Source: Peribacillus glennii
GTDB taxonomy: Bacteria > Bacillota > Bacilli > Bacillales > DSM-1321
Assembly (NCBI RefSeq): GCF_003429105.1
Contig: NZ_QVTD01000006.1
Coordinates: 124,001-188,000, forward strand
Reading direction: 5' to 3'
DNA: 64,000 bases
The position numbers and the translations under genes were made by a program. The notes under the pieces were generated by a model. The model was not told where the DNA came from. It searched no databases and saw nothing but the letters and a program-made list of their open reading frames with translations. Shown in pieces: positions 1-9,939 of this stretch. Positions within the stretch are counted from its first letter, which is position 1. Each line of letters starts with the position of its first letter.

Positions 1-643
1 CTTTGACATTTTCTGCTTTTTTGCTATCAAATTCCAGCCAGAATTGATTTTCTCCCTCAACGTTCGTATCCATCTTGCCGCCGGCAGCAGGTATCCAGAA
101 GGAGTGCTTAACATCGGAAGCAGTTAAATTGAAGTAAACCTTTTCATCTGTTGGAACTACTAAATCCTGGCTCGTTACGATACCCAGATCCGGATATTCG
201 AATTCCCACCAGTAAAGATTTGCCCGCACATTCACAACAAGGGCATCTTTTGTTTTGCCATCCTTGTCTTTCTTTTCCATAGCTTTGGTATCAGCAAAAT
301 CAAATGTAGCAGTTACAGTTGGCACTGCCAAGATCAATAAAAGAAGGATAGGGATAACAGTCCATATGATTTCAAGTTTGTGGTTTCCTTCAATTTGTTT
401 AGGAATTGACTTGTCCCCTTCTTTGCGGCGGAAACGAAAAATCACTATTAAAAATATTACTACTACAGCAATAATTACCAATACCATGATCGATGTACTT
501 AGGATCATGAGGTCGTATTGCCTCTTTGCAACTTCACCAGCTGGCTGTAATGCAGATACAAATGGTTCTCCACAACCGGCCAGCAAAAGTGCCAATATTG
601 CAAATAATGAAGCTATACGCCATTTTTGCAGCCTTTTCCTCAT
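1..643 (-). CDS. ctaC: Cytochrome c oxidase subunit II (partial, cut by left edge)
   Basis: N-terminal about 214 residues of subunit II of the caa3-type cytochrome c oxidase, which carries the Cu-A centre and passes electrons to subunit I. The reading frame starts at an ATG at 643 behind a GAGGGG ribosome site. It opens with a lipoprotein signal ending in LLLAGCG, then has two transmembrane hairpin segments (one follows REVAK-like residues, the second is IIWTVIPILLLLILAV), then the extracellular domain with YWWEFEYP. The Cu-A ligands and the fused cytochrome c domain of CtaC lie beyond the window. It lies downstream of ctaB in the same direction, as in B. subtilis ctaBCDEF. Identification rests on the translated sequence and the synteny. 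Confidence 0.95.
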   Translation of the reverse strand, partial: MRKRLQKWRIASLFAILALLLAGCGEPFVSALQPAGEVAKRQYDLMILSTSIMVLVIIAVVVIFLIVIFRFRRKEGDKSIPKQIEGNHKLEIIWTVIPILLLLILAVPTVTATFDFADTKAMEKKDKDGKTKDALVVNVRANLYWWEFEYPDLGIVTSQDLVVPTDEKVYFNLTASDVKHSFWIPAAGGKMDTNVEGENQFWLEFDSKKAENVK

Positions 644-890
644 AGCTTTAGAAACCCCTCTTTCGTAAAATTTCTCACAAGTCAAAAAGATTTGCGCTGA
701 TTTTGAAAATTCTCTCTATATCAATTTCTAACAATAAGAAAGAATTCCTATAAAAAAGGAATCATCTCAGGACGCCGTTCGATGACAGCGTTTTAAATTT
801 TGTGAATCCCACACCAGATATGTATGAGGTACAGCGCTTTTTCCTGCCAGACGGCAGGGGTACAAGGTGTTTCCCCAATAATTATGATTT

Positions 891-933
891 GATTGCCTGA
901 TGCCGAAAAAAATATCCAGACCATCAGGCAATC
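891..933. other. Stem-loop in the ctaB-ctaC gap
   Basis: A perfect 12-bp inverted repeat (GATTGCCTGATG at 891-902, CATCAGGCAATC at 922-933) lies just downstream of the ctaB stop. Neither strand has a good U-run after it, so it is more likely an mRNA stabiliser or processing site than a full terminator. The rest of the 644-961 gap holds a smaller hairpin (CCTGCC/GGCAGG near 843-858) and no convincing gene. Confidence 0.5.
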
Positions 934-961
934 CTATCTTATAAATACACATTGTTCTGTA

Positions 962-1900
962 TTAAACCAATGTAACTATTACCATCGCAACGTAAAGAAT
1001 GGTCATATGATTTAAGGAATATACAAACATCAACCTAGCCCACTTCAGGTCATCCTTCATCCTGTACCCACAGATTCCAAGAATAAGCCACCCGACATTC
1101 AAAATGCTTGCCAAAATGACAAGGGGTGTTCCAAGCGGAACAAGGAAAAAAGGAATCGGTAGCAAGCAAGCGACCCATAATACCATAGACCTTTTCGTCC
1201 TTTTGAAGCCTTTTACAACCGGCAGCATTGGAATGCCCGCTGCCCTGTATTCTTCACAGCGCTTCATGGCGATTGCATAGAAATGTGGAGGCTGCCAGAT
1301 GAACATAATTAGAAACAGCATCCAGGCAAGCAAACTTAAATCCGGATCAACAGCTGCCCAGCCAATCAGTGGCGGCACCGCTCCGGACACACTTCCCACA
1401 ATCGTGTTAGAGACAAACCTGCGTTTAGAGATTAGCGTATACAGCACAACATACGAAAAAACGCCGAAAAGCCCGATGGCTGCTGTAGTAAAGTTTGTGA
1501 AAGCAAGCAGGATTGTCCCTGCCGCTATCAATCCCAGGCTGAGGGCCAGCACCTTCGCCGGATTTGCCTTCCCGGTAACTGTCGGCCTGTTTTTGGTCCT
1601 CTCCATCAAATGGTCTATGTCTCGGTCAATATAATTATTTAAACTGCAGGATCCCGCAACGATCAACGAAGACCCAGCAAGAACAAAAAACATCGTATCC
1701 AGGTTATTGAAAAAATGCTCGCCTGAAAAATGAAGGGCCAGCCACAAACCTGTAAATGTTGTAATCAAATTGGAATTGACGATCCCAATCTTGATAAGGG
1801 CCATGAAATCCTTCCAGGCCGTCGTTGCCGACCCTGGGGTATGAAGGGTTGAGTCACTGTCCTTTATGCCAGGTTCAGTCAAAGCCCTTGTACTAGACAT
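962..1900 (-). CDS. ctaB: Protohaem IX farnesyltransferase (haem O synthase)
   Basis: Membrane prenyltransferase that attaches a farnesyl group to protohaem, making haem O for CtaA and then for the terminal oxidases. The UbiA-superfamily signature is visible: [19 protein letters not shown] (first Asp-rich motif) and several hydrophobic helices, with [12 protein letters not shown] later. ATG at 1900 is chosen because AAGGAG lies 8 nt upstream; a GTG at 1909 would overlap that ribosome site. The product is 312 residues, the usual family length. It is divergent from ctaA across a 687-bp regulatory gap, the arrangement known in B. subtilis. Confidence 0.96.
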   Translation of the reverse strand: MSSTRALTEPGIKDSDSTLHTPGSATTAWKDFMALIKIGIVNSNLITTFTGLWLALHFSGEHFFNNLDTMFFVLAGSSLIVAGSCSLNNYIDRDIDHLMERTKNRPTVTGKANPAKVLALSLGLIAAGTILLAFTNFTTAAIGLFGVFSYVVLYTLISKRRFVSNTIVGSVSGAVPPLIGWAAVDPDLSLLAWMLFLIMFIWQPPHFYAIAMKRCEEYRAAGIPMLPVVKGFKRTKRSMVLWVACLLPIPFFLVPLGTPLVILASILNVGWLILGICGYRMKDDLKWARLMFVYSLNHMTILYVAMVIVTLV

Positions 1901-2113
1901 TCTATTCACTCCTTCAACAAATTCCGCAAATAAGAAATCATATAATCAATACTATAAATCATTTTTTCCAACTTTTCTATATTAGCGACTGAGGAAGTCC
2001 ATTAAAAATTAAGCTGGCATTTATTTCCTATTTAAATGCTAAGAATAATATTTTCTATAATTTTGAATAATTGCCACCCTTCTTCTGTATATTAAATCAC
2101 ACTTTACTATTCT

Positions 2114-2155
2114 TTTGTGAATTTTTTTTGTATAATTCTTGTCTTATTTGTGAAA
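2114..2155. promoter_or_regulatory. Two ResD-like motifs between ctaB and ctaA
   Basis: TTTGTGAAT occurs at 2114-2122 and TTTGTGAAA at 2147-2155. The first is identical to, and the second one base from, the motif reported for the response regulator ResD, which activates ctaA and ctaB in B. subtilis. The functional assignment is inference. The whole stretch 1901-2587 is otherwise gene-free and AT-rich. Confidence 0.35.
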
Positions 2156-2363
2156 CCGCTTTTCCCGGTCTGTCACAGTATATTTTCCGCAATCGAGAAG
2201 CAATGGAACCTTATTGGACGTCCGTGATTTCCCAGCAAACCTCTAGAACAGGGAGAAGATAAGCCCAGGAAACCGGAAAACAGCACTGGTCTTTTAGGCA
2301 TGTTTGTAAACTTTCCATCATAAAAAATGGAAAAATCGATGGTTCGGCAAATTTTTTAAAATC

Positions 2364-2392
2364 TTGTAAATTCGTAGCAAGTTGTGTAATAT
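2364..2392 (+). promoter_or_regulatory. Candidate ctaA promoter
   Basis: TTGTAA at 2364-2369, a 17-nt spacer and TAATAT at 2387-2392 give a moderate sigma-A-type promoter pointing toward ctaA, about 195 nt before its start codon. Several other AT-rich candidates exist in this gap, so the choice is uncertain. Confidence 0.3.
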
Positions 2393-2587
2393 CTAGAAAG
2401 AAAAGAGAACGCTTTATTGTACATTTAATAAATAGTAATCTTGTAAAATACACTTGATGAGTATGAGAGAGAGAAAATCCACTGATTTCCTGCCTTTTTA
2501 AGGGTTGGACATAGGGAAGTTCCACTTTTTGCGTTAGGAAAGCCGTATGCTTACCTAATTAGCCAAGTATGAAGAAGGTGAAAAACA

Positions 2588-3568
2588 ATGCATCGAGCGT
2601 TAAAATGGTTCGCGGTTTTAACAACAGTCGGCATGCTCCTGATCCTGCTCGGGGGAGCGCTGGTAACGAAAACGGAATCCGGAATGGGATGCGGCAGGTC
2701 TTGGCCATTGTGCAACGGGCAATTCGTTCCAACCCAGATTACCGCGGAGCTCATTATCGAGCTTGCCCACAGGCTCGTTTCCGGCAGTGTCGGCTTGATG
2801 GTCCTAATCCTTTCCATATGGTCGTGGCGAACGATCGGACATATAAGGGAAACAAAGTTTCTCTCCCTGTTATCATTCTTCTTCCTATTGGCACAGGGAT
2901 TGATTGGGGCGGCGGCAGTCATCTGGGGGCAATCCGATTTTGTGTTGGCTCTGCATTTCGGCATTTCCTTAATTTCTTTTGCATCCGTATTCCTGTTGAC
3001 TCTTTTGATATTTGAAGTCGACAAGAAGTTTGAAGCGGAGAAGCTGGTCATTGATAAAAGGGTGAGGTTCCATATTCAAGGAATCATGATGTACTCATTT
3101 ATCGTAGTGTATACCGGAGCTTTGGTCAGGCACACAAACGCCAGCCTGGTTTGCAAGGATTGGCCTCTCTGCACTAACTCTGCCAACCTGCTTCCAGACA
3201 ACTTGTATGAGTGGGTACAAATGGGCCACAGGGCTGCTGCCGGGCTCATATTCCTGTGGGTAGCCTACGCAACGGTCCTTGTTATCAGGAATCATAAGCA
3301 CCAAAAAGTTTTGTACTGGGGCTGGATCTCATCCATGGCATTGGTATTCTTACAGGTAATCGCCGGGGCGTTTATCATTTTTTCAAGGCTTAACCTGTAT
3401 ATTGCTCTTGGACATGCCCTTTTCATTTCATGTTTTTTTGGCGTAATGAGTTACATGCTCCTTCTTTCATCCCGTAGCAGAAAAAATGAAAATGCTTTGG
3501 AACAAGCAGCTACCACGTTCAGGGAAAGGGAAGAGCGGGGTGTTGCTAATAATGCAGCAGCCCAATAA
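2588..3568 (+). CDS. ctaA: Haem A synthase
   Basis: Integral membrane enzyme that oxidises the C8 methyl of haem O to formyl, giving haem A for cytochrome aa3/caa3 oxidases. The 326-residue protein has the eight-helix architecture and the conserved pieces of Cta[12 protein letters not shown] with the first cysteine pair in the first external loop, ELAHRLVSG with a haem-ligand His, VCKDWPLC with a second cysteine pair, then MGHRAAAG and ALGHALFIS with further His. ATG at 2588 follows GAAGGTG. It is divergent from ctaB and convergent with pyc, with a shared terminator after it. Confidence 0.96.
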   Translation: MHRALKWFAVLTTVGMLLILLGGALVTKTESGMGCGRSWPLCNGQFVPTQITAELIIELAHRLVSGSVGLMVLILSIWSWRTIGHIRETKFLSLLSFFFLLAQGLIGAAAVIWGQSDFVLALHFGISLISFASVFLLTLLIFEVDKKFEAEKLVIDKRVRFHIQGIMMYSFIVVYTGALVRHTNASLVCKDWPLCTNSANLLPDNLYEWVQMGHRAAAGLIFLWVAYATVLVIRNHKHQKVLYWGWISSMALVFLQVIAGAFIIFSRLNLYIALGHALFISCFFGVMSYMLLLSSRSRKNENALEQAATTFREREERGVANNAAAQ

Positions 3569-3579
3569 CCTTCCAAGGC

Positions 3580-3618
3580 AAAGAGCCATCTTTCAAATAG
3601 AAAGATGGCTCTCTTTAT
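3580..3618. terminator. Bidirectional terminator, ctaA / pyc
   Basis: Perfect 13-bp stem AGAGCCATCTTTC / GAAAGATGGCTCT with a 5-nt loop, followed by TTTATT on the + strand and a short T-run on the - strand. It sits exactly between the convergent stops of ctaA and pyc. Confidence 0.85.
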
Positions 3619-3620
3619 TC

Positions 3621-6600
3621 TCACTTCGAAATCTCAATTAACAAATCACCAGTACTGATCGCTTCGCCGTTTGAAACATATATATCCTTGATTGTACCGG
3701 AGAATGGCGCCTGCACGGTTGTTTCCATTTTCATCGCTTCTGTGATTATCAAATGGTCGCCCTGGTTGACCTTTTCTCCCTTTTGGGCCACGACTCTTAT
3801 AACAGTACCAGGCATTGTTGCCCCAATATGGGACTCATTTTTAGGATCTGCCTTCATCTTCGCCTGTACTGCGGATTTGATGCTTTCATCCTTAATGACT
3901 ACTTCACGTTGCTGGCCGTTCAATTCAAAATAGATGACCCTGGTTCCATCGACCTGAGGCTGTCCGATTGAAACCAATTTCACAATTAAGGTTTTCCCTG
4001 TCTCGATTTCCACCTCAATTTCCTCACCCAGTCTCATTCCATACAGGAATGTGGCAGTATCAAGCATCGAAATGTCTCCAAACTGCTCGATCGTTTTTGC
4101 ATAGTCGAGGAATACTTTCGGGTAAAGGGCGTATGCCAAGGCATCAAAGCTTGTGACCGGCCTTCCAATTTCTTTATACAATTCTTCCTTCAAGGTTTGG
4201 AAGTTCACATCTTCCAGCAGCTCTCCGGGCCGTACTGTTATAGGCTTCTTCCCTTTTAAAATAACCTCCTGGAGTTCCTTTGGAAACCCTCCATACGGCT
4301 GTCCCAAATATCCTTCGAACAATTCAATCACAGAGTCCGGAAAATCGATCGACTTGCCTTTTGTCAATACAGACTCTTCGTCCAATTCATTTTGGACCAT
4401 GAATAAAGCCATATCACCGACAACTTTGGAAGATGGAGTTACTTTGACGATATCTCCAAAAAGAGCGTTGACACGGGAATACATCTCCTTTACCTCTGCC
4501 CAGCGCTCGCCTAATCCCACTGCCTTAGCCTGCTGCTGGAGATTGCTGTATTGCCCTCCAGGCATTTCATGCTTGTAGACCTCGGAATGAGGTGCATTCA
4601 TACCGCTCTCGAAATCAGTGTAATACTTCCGTACACCTTCCCAGTAGTGGGAGAGCTGTTCCATTGAATTAACATCCGCTTTAGGCTGTCTGTCGGACCC
4701 CTCCAATGCGTAATAAAGCGTCTCCGAACTTGGCTGGGAGGTCAATCCGGCCATGGAACCAAGTGCAGTGTCAACGATATCGACACCGGCAGCAATCGCT
4801 CTTGCATACATATAAATGCCATTTCCGCTTGTGTCATGAGTGTGCAAATGAATCGGTATGGAAACAGTTTCCTTTAACTCGGAAATTAATCGGTAAGCAG
4901 CTTCCGGCTTTAGCAAACCAGCCATATCCTTTATCCCGAGGATGTGTGCACCTTGATTCTCCAATTCCCTCGCAAGGTTTTTGTAATACCCGATATCGTA
5001 TTTTCCCCTGTTTAGATCGTTGATATCTCCTGTGTAACACATGGCAGCTTCCGCAATCTTTCCTGAACTTCGGACCGCATCAATCGCCACTTCCATTCCC
5101 TTTACCCAGTTTAAGCTATCAAAGATGCGGAATACATCGATTCCGGCATAGGCTGATTTCTCGACAAACTCCTGTATCACATTGTCTGGATAGTTTTTAT
5201 AGCCCACCGCGTTGGAAGCGCGCAAAAGCATCTGGAATAAAACGTTTGGAGCTTTTTGACGAAGGTGCAGAAGCCTGTCCCACGGATCTTCTTTCAAGAA
5301 CCGGTACGCTACATCAAATGTCGCGCCGCCCCACATTTCAAGCGAAAACAGGTTTGGCAATAGCTTTGCTGTCGGCTCAGCGATATGCAGCAAATCCGTA
5401 GTACGGATCCTTGTCGCCAGCAGGGATTGGTGCGCGTCACGGAACGTGGTGTCCGTCAACAATACTTCTTTCTGCTCCTTCACCCATTCTACAAGCCCTT
5501 CTGCCCCTTTCCTGTCAAGTATCTGTTTAGTGCCATTCTGGACAGAAACATCCTGGCCGACGATAGGGACCTGCGGCTTATCGAAAATCGGTTTATTCTT
5601 TTTCTCGATGCCCGGGAAGCCATTCACAGTGACATTGCCGATATAGCTAAGCATTTTGGTACCACGGTCTTTCCGTACCGGGAAAGCGAACAGTTCCGGT
5701 GTCGTATCGATGAATGAAGTGTCATATTCTCCTGTCAGGAACTTTTCATGCTTTACGACATTTTCAAGAAACGGAATATTTGTTTTTATTCCACGAATCC
5801 TGAACTCCTTTAAATTTCTTACCATTTTTGAGGCTGCCTGTTCGAACGTATGGGCCTGTGTAGAAAGCTTCACAAGCAACGAATCGTAATAAGGCGTGAT
5901 TACCGCCCCTTGAAAGGCATTGCCTGCGTCCAAGCGGACTCCGAAACCGCCTCCGGACCGATAGGCCATGATTTTTCCGGTATCCGGCATGAAATTATTT
6001 AAGGGATCCTCGGTAGTTACACGTGACTGGATCGCATAACCGATCGTGTGTATGTTTTCCTGTACAGGAATATCAAGCGGTGCCTCATGGAGGTTATGTC
6101 CTTCTGCAATCATAATTTGAGATTGGACAATGTCAATGCCGGTAATCATTTCGGTGATGGTATGTTCCACCTGGACCCGGGGATTGACTTCGATGAAATA
6201 AAATTGATCGTTTGCAACGAGAAACTCTACAGTTCCGGCATTTACATAATCCACATTCTTCATGAGGTTAACAGCTGCATCGCAAATCTTTTCCCTTAAT
6301 TGCGGGGACAAAGCGACGCTTGGCGCTACCTCTACAACCTTCTGATGCCTTCTTTGGACTGAGCAATCACGTTCATAAAGATGGACGATGCTGCCATGCT
6401 TATCGCCAAGGATCTGCACTTCGATATGCTTAGGGTTTTGGATGAAGCGTTCTACATAAACCTCATCATTCCCGAATGCAGCTTTGGCTTCCGATTTTGC
6501 CCTGTCATATGCCTCGCGGACCTCTTCCATATTGTTTACGATGCGCATGCCCCGTCCACCGCCGCCAAGCGACGCTTTTATGATGATCGGGAAGCCGTAT

Positions 6601-7061
6601 TTTTCCCCGAATGAGATAACTTCGTCAAGTCCCTGAACAGGCCCGTCACTGCCCGGGATAACCGGAATCTTTGCAAGCACCGCCTGATGCCGGGCTTTCA
6701 CTTTATCTCCAAACATATCAAGATGTTCCGTTTCAGGGCCGATGAATATGATGCCTTCCTCTTCACAGCGGCGGGCAAACTCGATATTTTCTGACAGGAA
6801 ACCATAGCCGGGATGTATGGCATCTACCCCGCTTTTTTTGGCAATTTCTATGATCCCTTCAATGTCCAGGTATGCATCTATCGGTTTTTTTCCCTCGCCC
6901 ACCAGATAGGCTTCATCTGCTTTATAGCGATGGTAAGAGCCATAATCCTCCTTGGAATAAATGGCTACTGTACGTATTCCAAGCTCCGTACAGGCCCGGA
7001 AAATCCGGATGGCAATTTCGCCGCGGTTGGCGGCAAGTACCTTTTTTATGCGTGTTCCCAT
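3621..7061 (-). CDS. pyc: Pyruvate carboxylase
   Basis: Biotin-dependent carboxylation of pyruvate to oxaloacetate, the main anaplerotic reaction. The 1146 residues match the usual single-chain length. In order: biotin carboxylase domain (about 1-450, ATP-grasp with the Gly-rich loop SLGGGGRGMR and ERDCSVQRRHQK), carboxyltransferase domain starting near LLTDTTFRDAHQS (about 535-830) with HTHDTSGN, and a C-terminal biotin carrier domain with EAMKMETT, biotinyl-lysine about residue 1111. ATG at 7061 has only a loose GGTAGGTG ribosome site. In B. subtilis PycA is reported to be stimulated by DarB (YkuL), whose orthologue is at 50109-50546. ftsW, which lies between ylaN and pycA in B. subtilis, is absent here. 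Confidence 0.97.
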   Translation of the reverse strand: MGTRIKKVLAANRGEIAIRIFRACTELGIRTVAIYSKEDYGSYHRYKADEAYLVGEGKKPIDAYLDIEGIIEIAKKSGVDAIHPGYGFLSENIEFARRCEEEGIIFIGPETEHLDMFGDKVKARHQAVLAKIPVIPGSDGPVQGLDEVISFGEKYGFPIIIKASLGGGGRGMRIVNNMEEVREAYDRAKSEAKAAFGNDEVYVERFIQNPKHIEVQILGDKHGSIVHLYERDCSVQRRHQKVVEVAPSVALSPQLREKICDAAVNLMKNVDYVNAGTVEFLVANDQFYFIEVNPRVQVEHTITEMITGIDIVQSQIMIAEGHNLHEAPLDIPVQENIHTIGYAIQSRVTTEDPLNNFMPDTGKIMAYRSGGGFGVRLDAGNAFQGAVITPYYDSLLVKLSTQAHTFEQAASKMVRNLKEFRIRGIKTNIPFLENVVKHEKFLTGEYDTSFIDTTPELFAFPVRKDRGTKMLSYIGNVTVNGFPGIEKKNKPIFDKPQVPIVGQDVSVQNGTKQILDRKGAEGLVEWVKEQKEVLLTDTTFRDAHQSLLATRIRTTDLLHIAEPTAKLLPNLFSLEMWGGATFDVAYRFLKEDPWDRLLHLRQKAPNVLFQMLLRASNAVGYKNYPDNVIQEFVEKSAYAGIDVFRIFDSLNWVKGMEVAIDAVRSSGKIAEAAMCYTGDINDLNRGKYDIGYYKNLARELENQGAHILGIKDMAGLLKPEAAYRLISELKETVSIPIHLHTHDTSGNGIYMYARAIAAGVDIVDTALGSMAGLTSQPSSETLYYALEGSDRQPKADVNSMEQLSHYWEGVRKYYTDFESGMNAPHSEVYKHEMPGGQYSNLQQQAKAVGLGERWAEVKEMYSRVNALFGDIVKVTPSSKVVGDMALFMVQNELDEESVLTKGKSIDFPDSVIELFEGYLGQPYGGFPKELQEVILKGKKPITVRPGELLEDVNFQTLKEELYKEIGRPVTSFDALAYALYPKVFLDYAKTIEQFGDISMLDTATFLYGMRLGEEIEVEIETGKTLIVKLVSIGQPQVDGTRVIYFELNGQQREVVIKDESIKSAVQAKMKADPKNESHIGATMPGTVIRVVAQKGEKVNQGDHLIITEAMKMETTVQAPFSGTIKDIYVSNGEAISTGDLLIEISK

Positions 7062-7155
7062 TACCTACACCTACCTAATCTCATGTTTTTCAAATTATTA
7101 TTGAAAAAAGAGTGAGAGATTTCTCTCACTGCTTTGTTTTCATTATTATTTTTCT

Positions 7156-7184
7156 GATATAGAAATCGTACTCTTTTATGTAAA
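7156..7184 (-). promoter_or_regulatory. Candidate pyc promoter
   Basis: On the - strand TTTACA (7184-7179), a 17-nt spacer and TATATC (7161-7156) form a sigma-A-like promoter about 95 nt before the pyc start. The gene-free stretch 7062-7535 otherwise holds AT-rich sequence and the ylaN terminator; I see no ftsW remnant in it. Confidence 0.4.
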
Positions 7185-7477
7185 CATTTGAAAGCGATGG
7201 ATATTGCAGCAGATTCATTCTTGCAACTCTACCCATTACTTTAAATCATAAAACCCTTTTAGCACAAAAATAAATGCATGCTCTTGCTATAAGATATTAC
7301 CGAATTATCGCAATCTTGTAAATATTATTATTAAACTATCATAGTAAAAAAATGCAAAGCTGCTGTTTTTTTATGAGTACATTAATAATACCATATTCTG
7401 ACCAATATGCCATACTTTTAACGAAAGTGTTATACTATTCAACTTTCCTGCCAAGGTACTTTCCCGGCAAAAAACGA

Positions 7478-7516
7478 TATAAAAAAACTCAAACAATCTT
7501 TCGATCTGTTTGAGTA
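7478..7516 (-). terminator. ylaN terminator
   Basis: ACTCAAACA / TGTTTGAGT, a 9-bp stem followed on the - strand by TTTTTTT, directly after the ylaN stop. It separates ylaN from pyc transcription. Confidence 0.8.
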
Positions 7517-7535
7517 ATTTATTATCTTTGCACCT

Positions 7536-7817
7536 TCATTTACGAAGGGAAGCTTCATGCAGAGCCGATAATTCCCTTTCAAGTGCTTCCAGTAGGGATT
7601 TCCCGTCAGCTTCTCCCACTAATCCCAACCGGACAGCAAAATCAATTTCCCGGGATAAGCCGAACATTTGTGTATCAAGAACCTCTTCATAAAGAGGACA
7701 TTGAGGCATTGTAAGATTATCCATTTGTACCTTTATGAGCTTTAATATCTTGTCAGCATCAGCTTTAAGCAAAGCAAAGGCTTTTTCTCGATGATTGACA
7801 AGCATTTCAGATGCCAT
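7536..7817 (-). CDS. ylaN: YlaN family protein (iron homeostasis)
   Basis: A 93-residue soluble protein, nearly identical in pattern to B. subtilis YlaN ([18 protein letters not shown] at the start, [19 protein letters not shown] in the middle). YlaN is needed for growth at low iron in B. subtilis and S. aureus and has been linked to Fur and Fe-S cluster supply. It is all-helical with no catalytic motif visible. Start ATG at 7817 follows GGGGGG. It is monocistronic here, with its own terminator, because ftsW is missing from the slot after it. Confidence 0.93.
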   Translation of the reverse strand: MASEMLVNHREKAFALLKADADKILKLIKVQMDNLTMPQCPLYEEVLDTQMFGLSREIDFAVRLGLVGEADGKSLLEALERELSALHEASLRK

Positions 7818-8023
7818 ATTAAATCCCCCCGCTTGTGAAGCGATTAAATCTTATCTATAAATTCTACCCTTACTTTTGCAAAAAAGCAAGAACATAGAAG
7901 GACAATTTAAGAGGGTACGCCGCATTAAAGAGGTCATTTGGATGCAGAGTGCAGAATTTTTGTGCAAAATCGGTCGGATATATTGTTACTCCCCCTCTTT
8001 TGCCGCTATACTAAAAAGGCAGC

Positions 8024-8545
8024 GTGCAGCAGAAAGGAATGGACGAATTGGAATCAATACTTTTTATAAAGGGCGATGTAAAATATAATATCACTTTAGA
8101 TCCGGGAGTATGGATCTTTGATGACAGAAAAGTGGACCTGGATACGTATTTCCATGAGGAACCCCAACAAATAAATGAACTCGAGGAGTACACGATTTCT
8201 ACGTCCAAACATTGGGAAAGGGAGATCCGCGAGGGTGCCATTTTTCCGCCAACATTAAAGACAGAGAAAAAGTTCGAAAAGGAAAAAGTATTATCAGGTA
8301 CATTCGGGATACCGTTTAAACACTTTCTACAGAATGCGGAACCACATGAAGGAGCTTCTTCTGTCATCATTGAAACGGAAACAGGCGAAAGCGTCCATTC
8401 TTTAGAGGCCGCAAAAGCTTTTATTCTCGGCTTTTCCATAAAGGGCCAGCCTTTGCGTGAAGACGGGCCCGTCTATGTTTATTTTGGGGATGGTGCAAAC
8501 TTTGCCACTCCAATTAAACAAGTTAGATCGTTCCGGGTCGAATGA
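8024..8545 (+). CDS. ylaL: YlaL-like conserved protein
   Basis: About 165-173 residues, cytosolic, no membrane segment. It is named mainly by position: in B. subtilis ylaL lies between ylaK and ylaM/ylaN in the opposite orientation to both, as here. Visible features are a Lys/Glu-rich middle (about 85-95) and the C-terminal piece GPVYVYFGDGANFATPIKQV. I know no function. The start is uncertain: GTG at 8024 has AAAAAGG 4 nt upstream, ATG at 8039 has AAAGGA directly against it, and TTG at 8048 has that AAAGGA at proper spacing. Confidence 0.7.
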   Translation: MQQKGMDELESILFIKGDVKYNITLDPGVWIFDDRKVDLDTYFHEEPQQINELEEYTISTSKHWEREIREGAIFPPTLKTEKKFEKEKVLSGTFGIPFKHFLQNAEPHEGASSVIIETETGESVHSLEAAKAFILGFSIKGQPLREDGPVYVYFGDGANFATPIKQVRSFRVE

Positions 8546-8549
8546 CGTT

Positions 8550-8597
8550 TTTCGGCCCATTCCTTTAAGCTCCCATTAAAAGGAATGGGCGAAAAAT
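8550..8597. terminator. Bidirectional terminator, ylaL / ylaK
   Basis: GCCCATTCCTTT and AAAGGAATGGGC form a long stem with an A-run on one side and a T-run on the other (TTTTTC...GAAAAA), between the convergent ylaL and ylaK stops. Confidence 0.8.
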
Positions 8598-8610
8598 CTT
8601 TCATTACACC

Positions 8611-9939
8611 CTACAAAATGTTGGCCGCCAGCTGGGCAAGGCCCGAGCGCTCTCCTTTGATAAGCTTAATATGGCCGGCAATCGACTGGTCTTTAAACTT
8701 TTCGACAACGTAAGTCAGTCCATTATTATATTCATCCAAATAAGGGTGGTCGATTTGTTCCGGGTCACCCATCAACACTATTTTGCTTCGGTCCCCCACC
8801 CGTGTGAGTATCGTTTTCACTTCATGCTTTGTCAGGTTTTGCGCCTCGTCAATGATGATGAACTGGTCCGGTATGCTCCTACCCCTGATATAAGTCAAAG
8901 CTTCGACCTCAATGGAACTCATGCCTGCGAGAATGGCATCCAGCTCGCCAGGTTTTTTCGTATTGAATAAATACTCCAGATTATCAAAAATTGGCTGCAT
9001 CCACGGCCTCAATTTTTCTTCCTTCTCGCCCGGCAAATATCCGATATCCTTGCCAACCGGTACAATCGGACGTGCTACAAGCAGTTTTTTATATTGCCCG
9101 AGGTCCTCTGTCTGCATCAATCCCGCAGCCAATGCAAGCAGTGTTTTCCCCGTTCCCGCTTTACCGATCAAGGACACCAGGGGAAGGTCGGAACGAAGGA
9201 GGATTTCCATAGCCATCGTCTGCTGTACATTCCTCGGCTTTATCCCCCATATATGTTCCTGGTCGAATACCAGCTTTTTGACTATCGAGCCAGACTTATC
9301 AACAATCGCGATTGCTGAAGAAGATCCGCCCAGCGCATCCTTTAATATGACGAATTCATTGGGGTAAAACGGTTTGTTGGTAATATCGGTGGCGGGAAGG
9401 CTGCCTTTTTCATAAAACCTGTCCAAGACTTCTTTCGGGACAAAAAACTCCTGGAGGCCGTTGTATATATGGTCCATTTCCACAACCCGGTCATTCAGGA
9501 AATCCTCTGCGGTAAGCCCGATTGCATCAGCCTTGACCCGGACTAATGTATCTTTTGACACCAGAATGACTGTCCTGCCATTTTCTTTTGTTTGTTCTTC
9601 GAGGGACAAATTTTTTGCTACAGCCAATATTCTATTATCATTTGTTTTTTCAACAAATATTTCCTGGAGTTCATGAAATGACCTGTGATTTAATTCGATT
9701 CTGAGAAAACCGCCATTATGAAGCGGTATTTTTTCATGAAGCTTTCCTATTTCACGAAAGCCATCAATCAATTTCGATACTTGTCTTGCGTTCCTCCCTA
9801 TTTCGTCCATATACCTCTTTTTCGAATCCACTTCCTCAAGTACAACTGCTGGAATGACTACTTCATTGTCTTCGAAGGAAAAAATCGAATAAGGGTCCTG
9901 CAACAAGACATTGGTATCTAATACATAGATTTTGCCCAA
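8611..9939 (-). CDS. ylaK: PIN domain / PhoH-type ATPase
   Basis: A 442-residue two-domain protein of the PhoH2 class: an N-terminal PIN nuclease-like domain (VLDTNVLLQDP with Asp8, and DNRILAVA near 101) and a C-terminal PhoH helicase-like ATPase with Walker A GKAGTGKT at about 259-266 and a Walker B-like IIIDEAQN. PhoH2 proteins are reported RNA unwinding/cleaving enzymes; the substrate here is unknown. No ATG fits; TTG at 9939 with AGGGGGCG about 8 nt upstream is the best start. The neighbours ylaL and ylaJ keep the B. subtilis order. Confidence 0.92.
   Translation of the reverse strand: MGKIYVLDTNVLLQDPYSIFSFEDNEVVIPAVVLEEVDSKKRYMDEIGRNARQVSKLIDGFREIGKLHEKIPLHNGGFLRIELNHRSFHELQEIFVEKTNDNRILAVAKNLSLEEQTKENGRTVILVSKDTLVRVKADAIGLTAEDFLNDRVVEMDHIYNGLQEFFVPKEVLDRFYEKGSLPATDITNKPFYPNEFVILKDALGGSSSAIAIVDKSGSIVKKLVFDQEHIWGIKPRNVQQTMAMEILLRSDLPLVSLIGKAGTGKTLLALAAGLMQTEDLGQYKKLLVARPIVPVGKDIGYLPGEKEEKLRPWMQPIFDNLEYLFNTKKPGELDAILAGMSSIEVEALTYIRGRSIPDQFIIIDEAQNLTKHEVKTILTRVGDRSKIVLMGDPEQIDHPYLDEYNNGLTYVVEKFKDQSIAGHIKLIKGERSGLAQLAANIL

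Noticed and set aside
767..952. 61-codon frame on the - strand between ctaB and ctaC
   Set aside because: Includes the inverted repeat at 891-933 and has no ribosome site or family resemblance.
2211..2525. 104-codon frame on the - strand in the ctaA-ctaB gap
   Set aside because: No ribosome site, odd composition, and it covers the probable ctaA promoter; B. subtilis has only regulatory sequence here.
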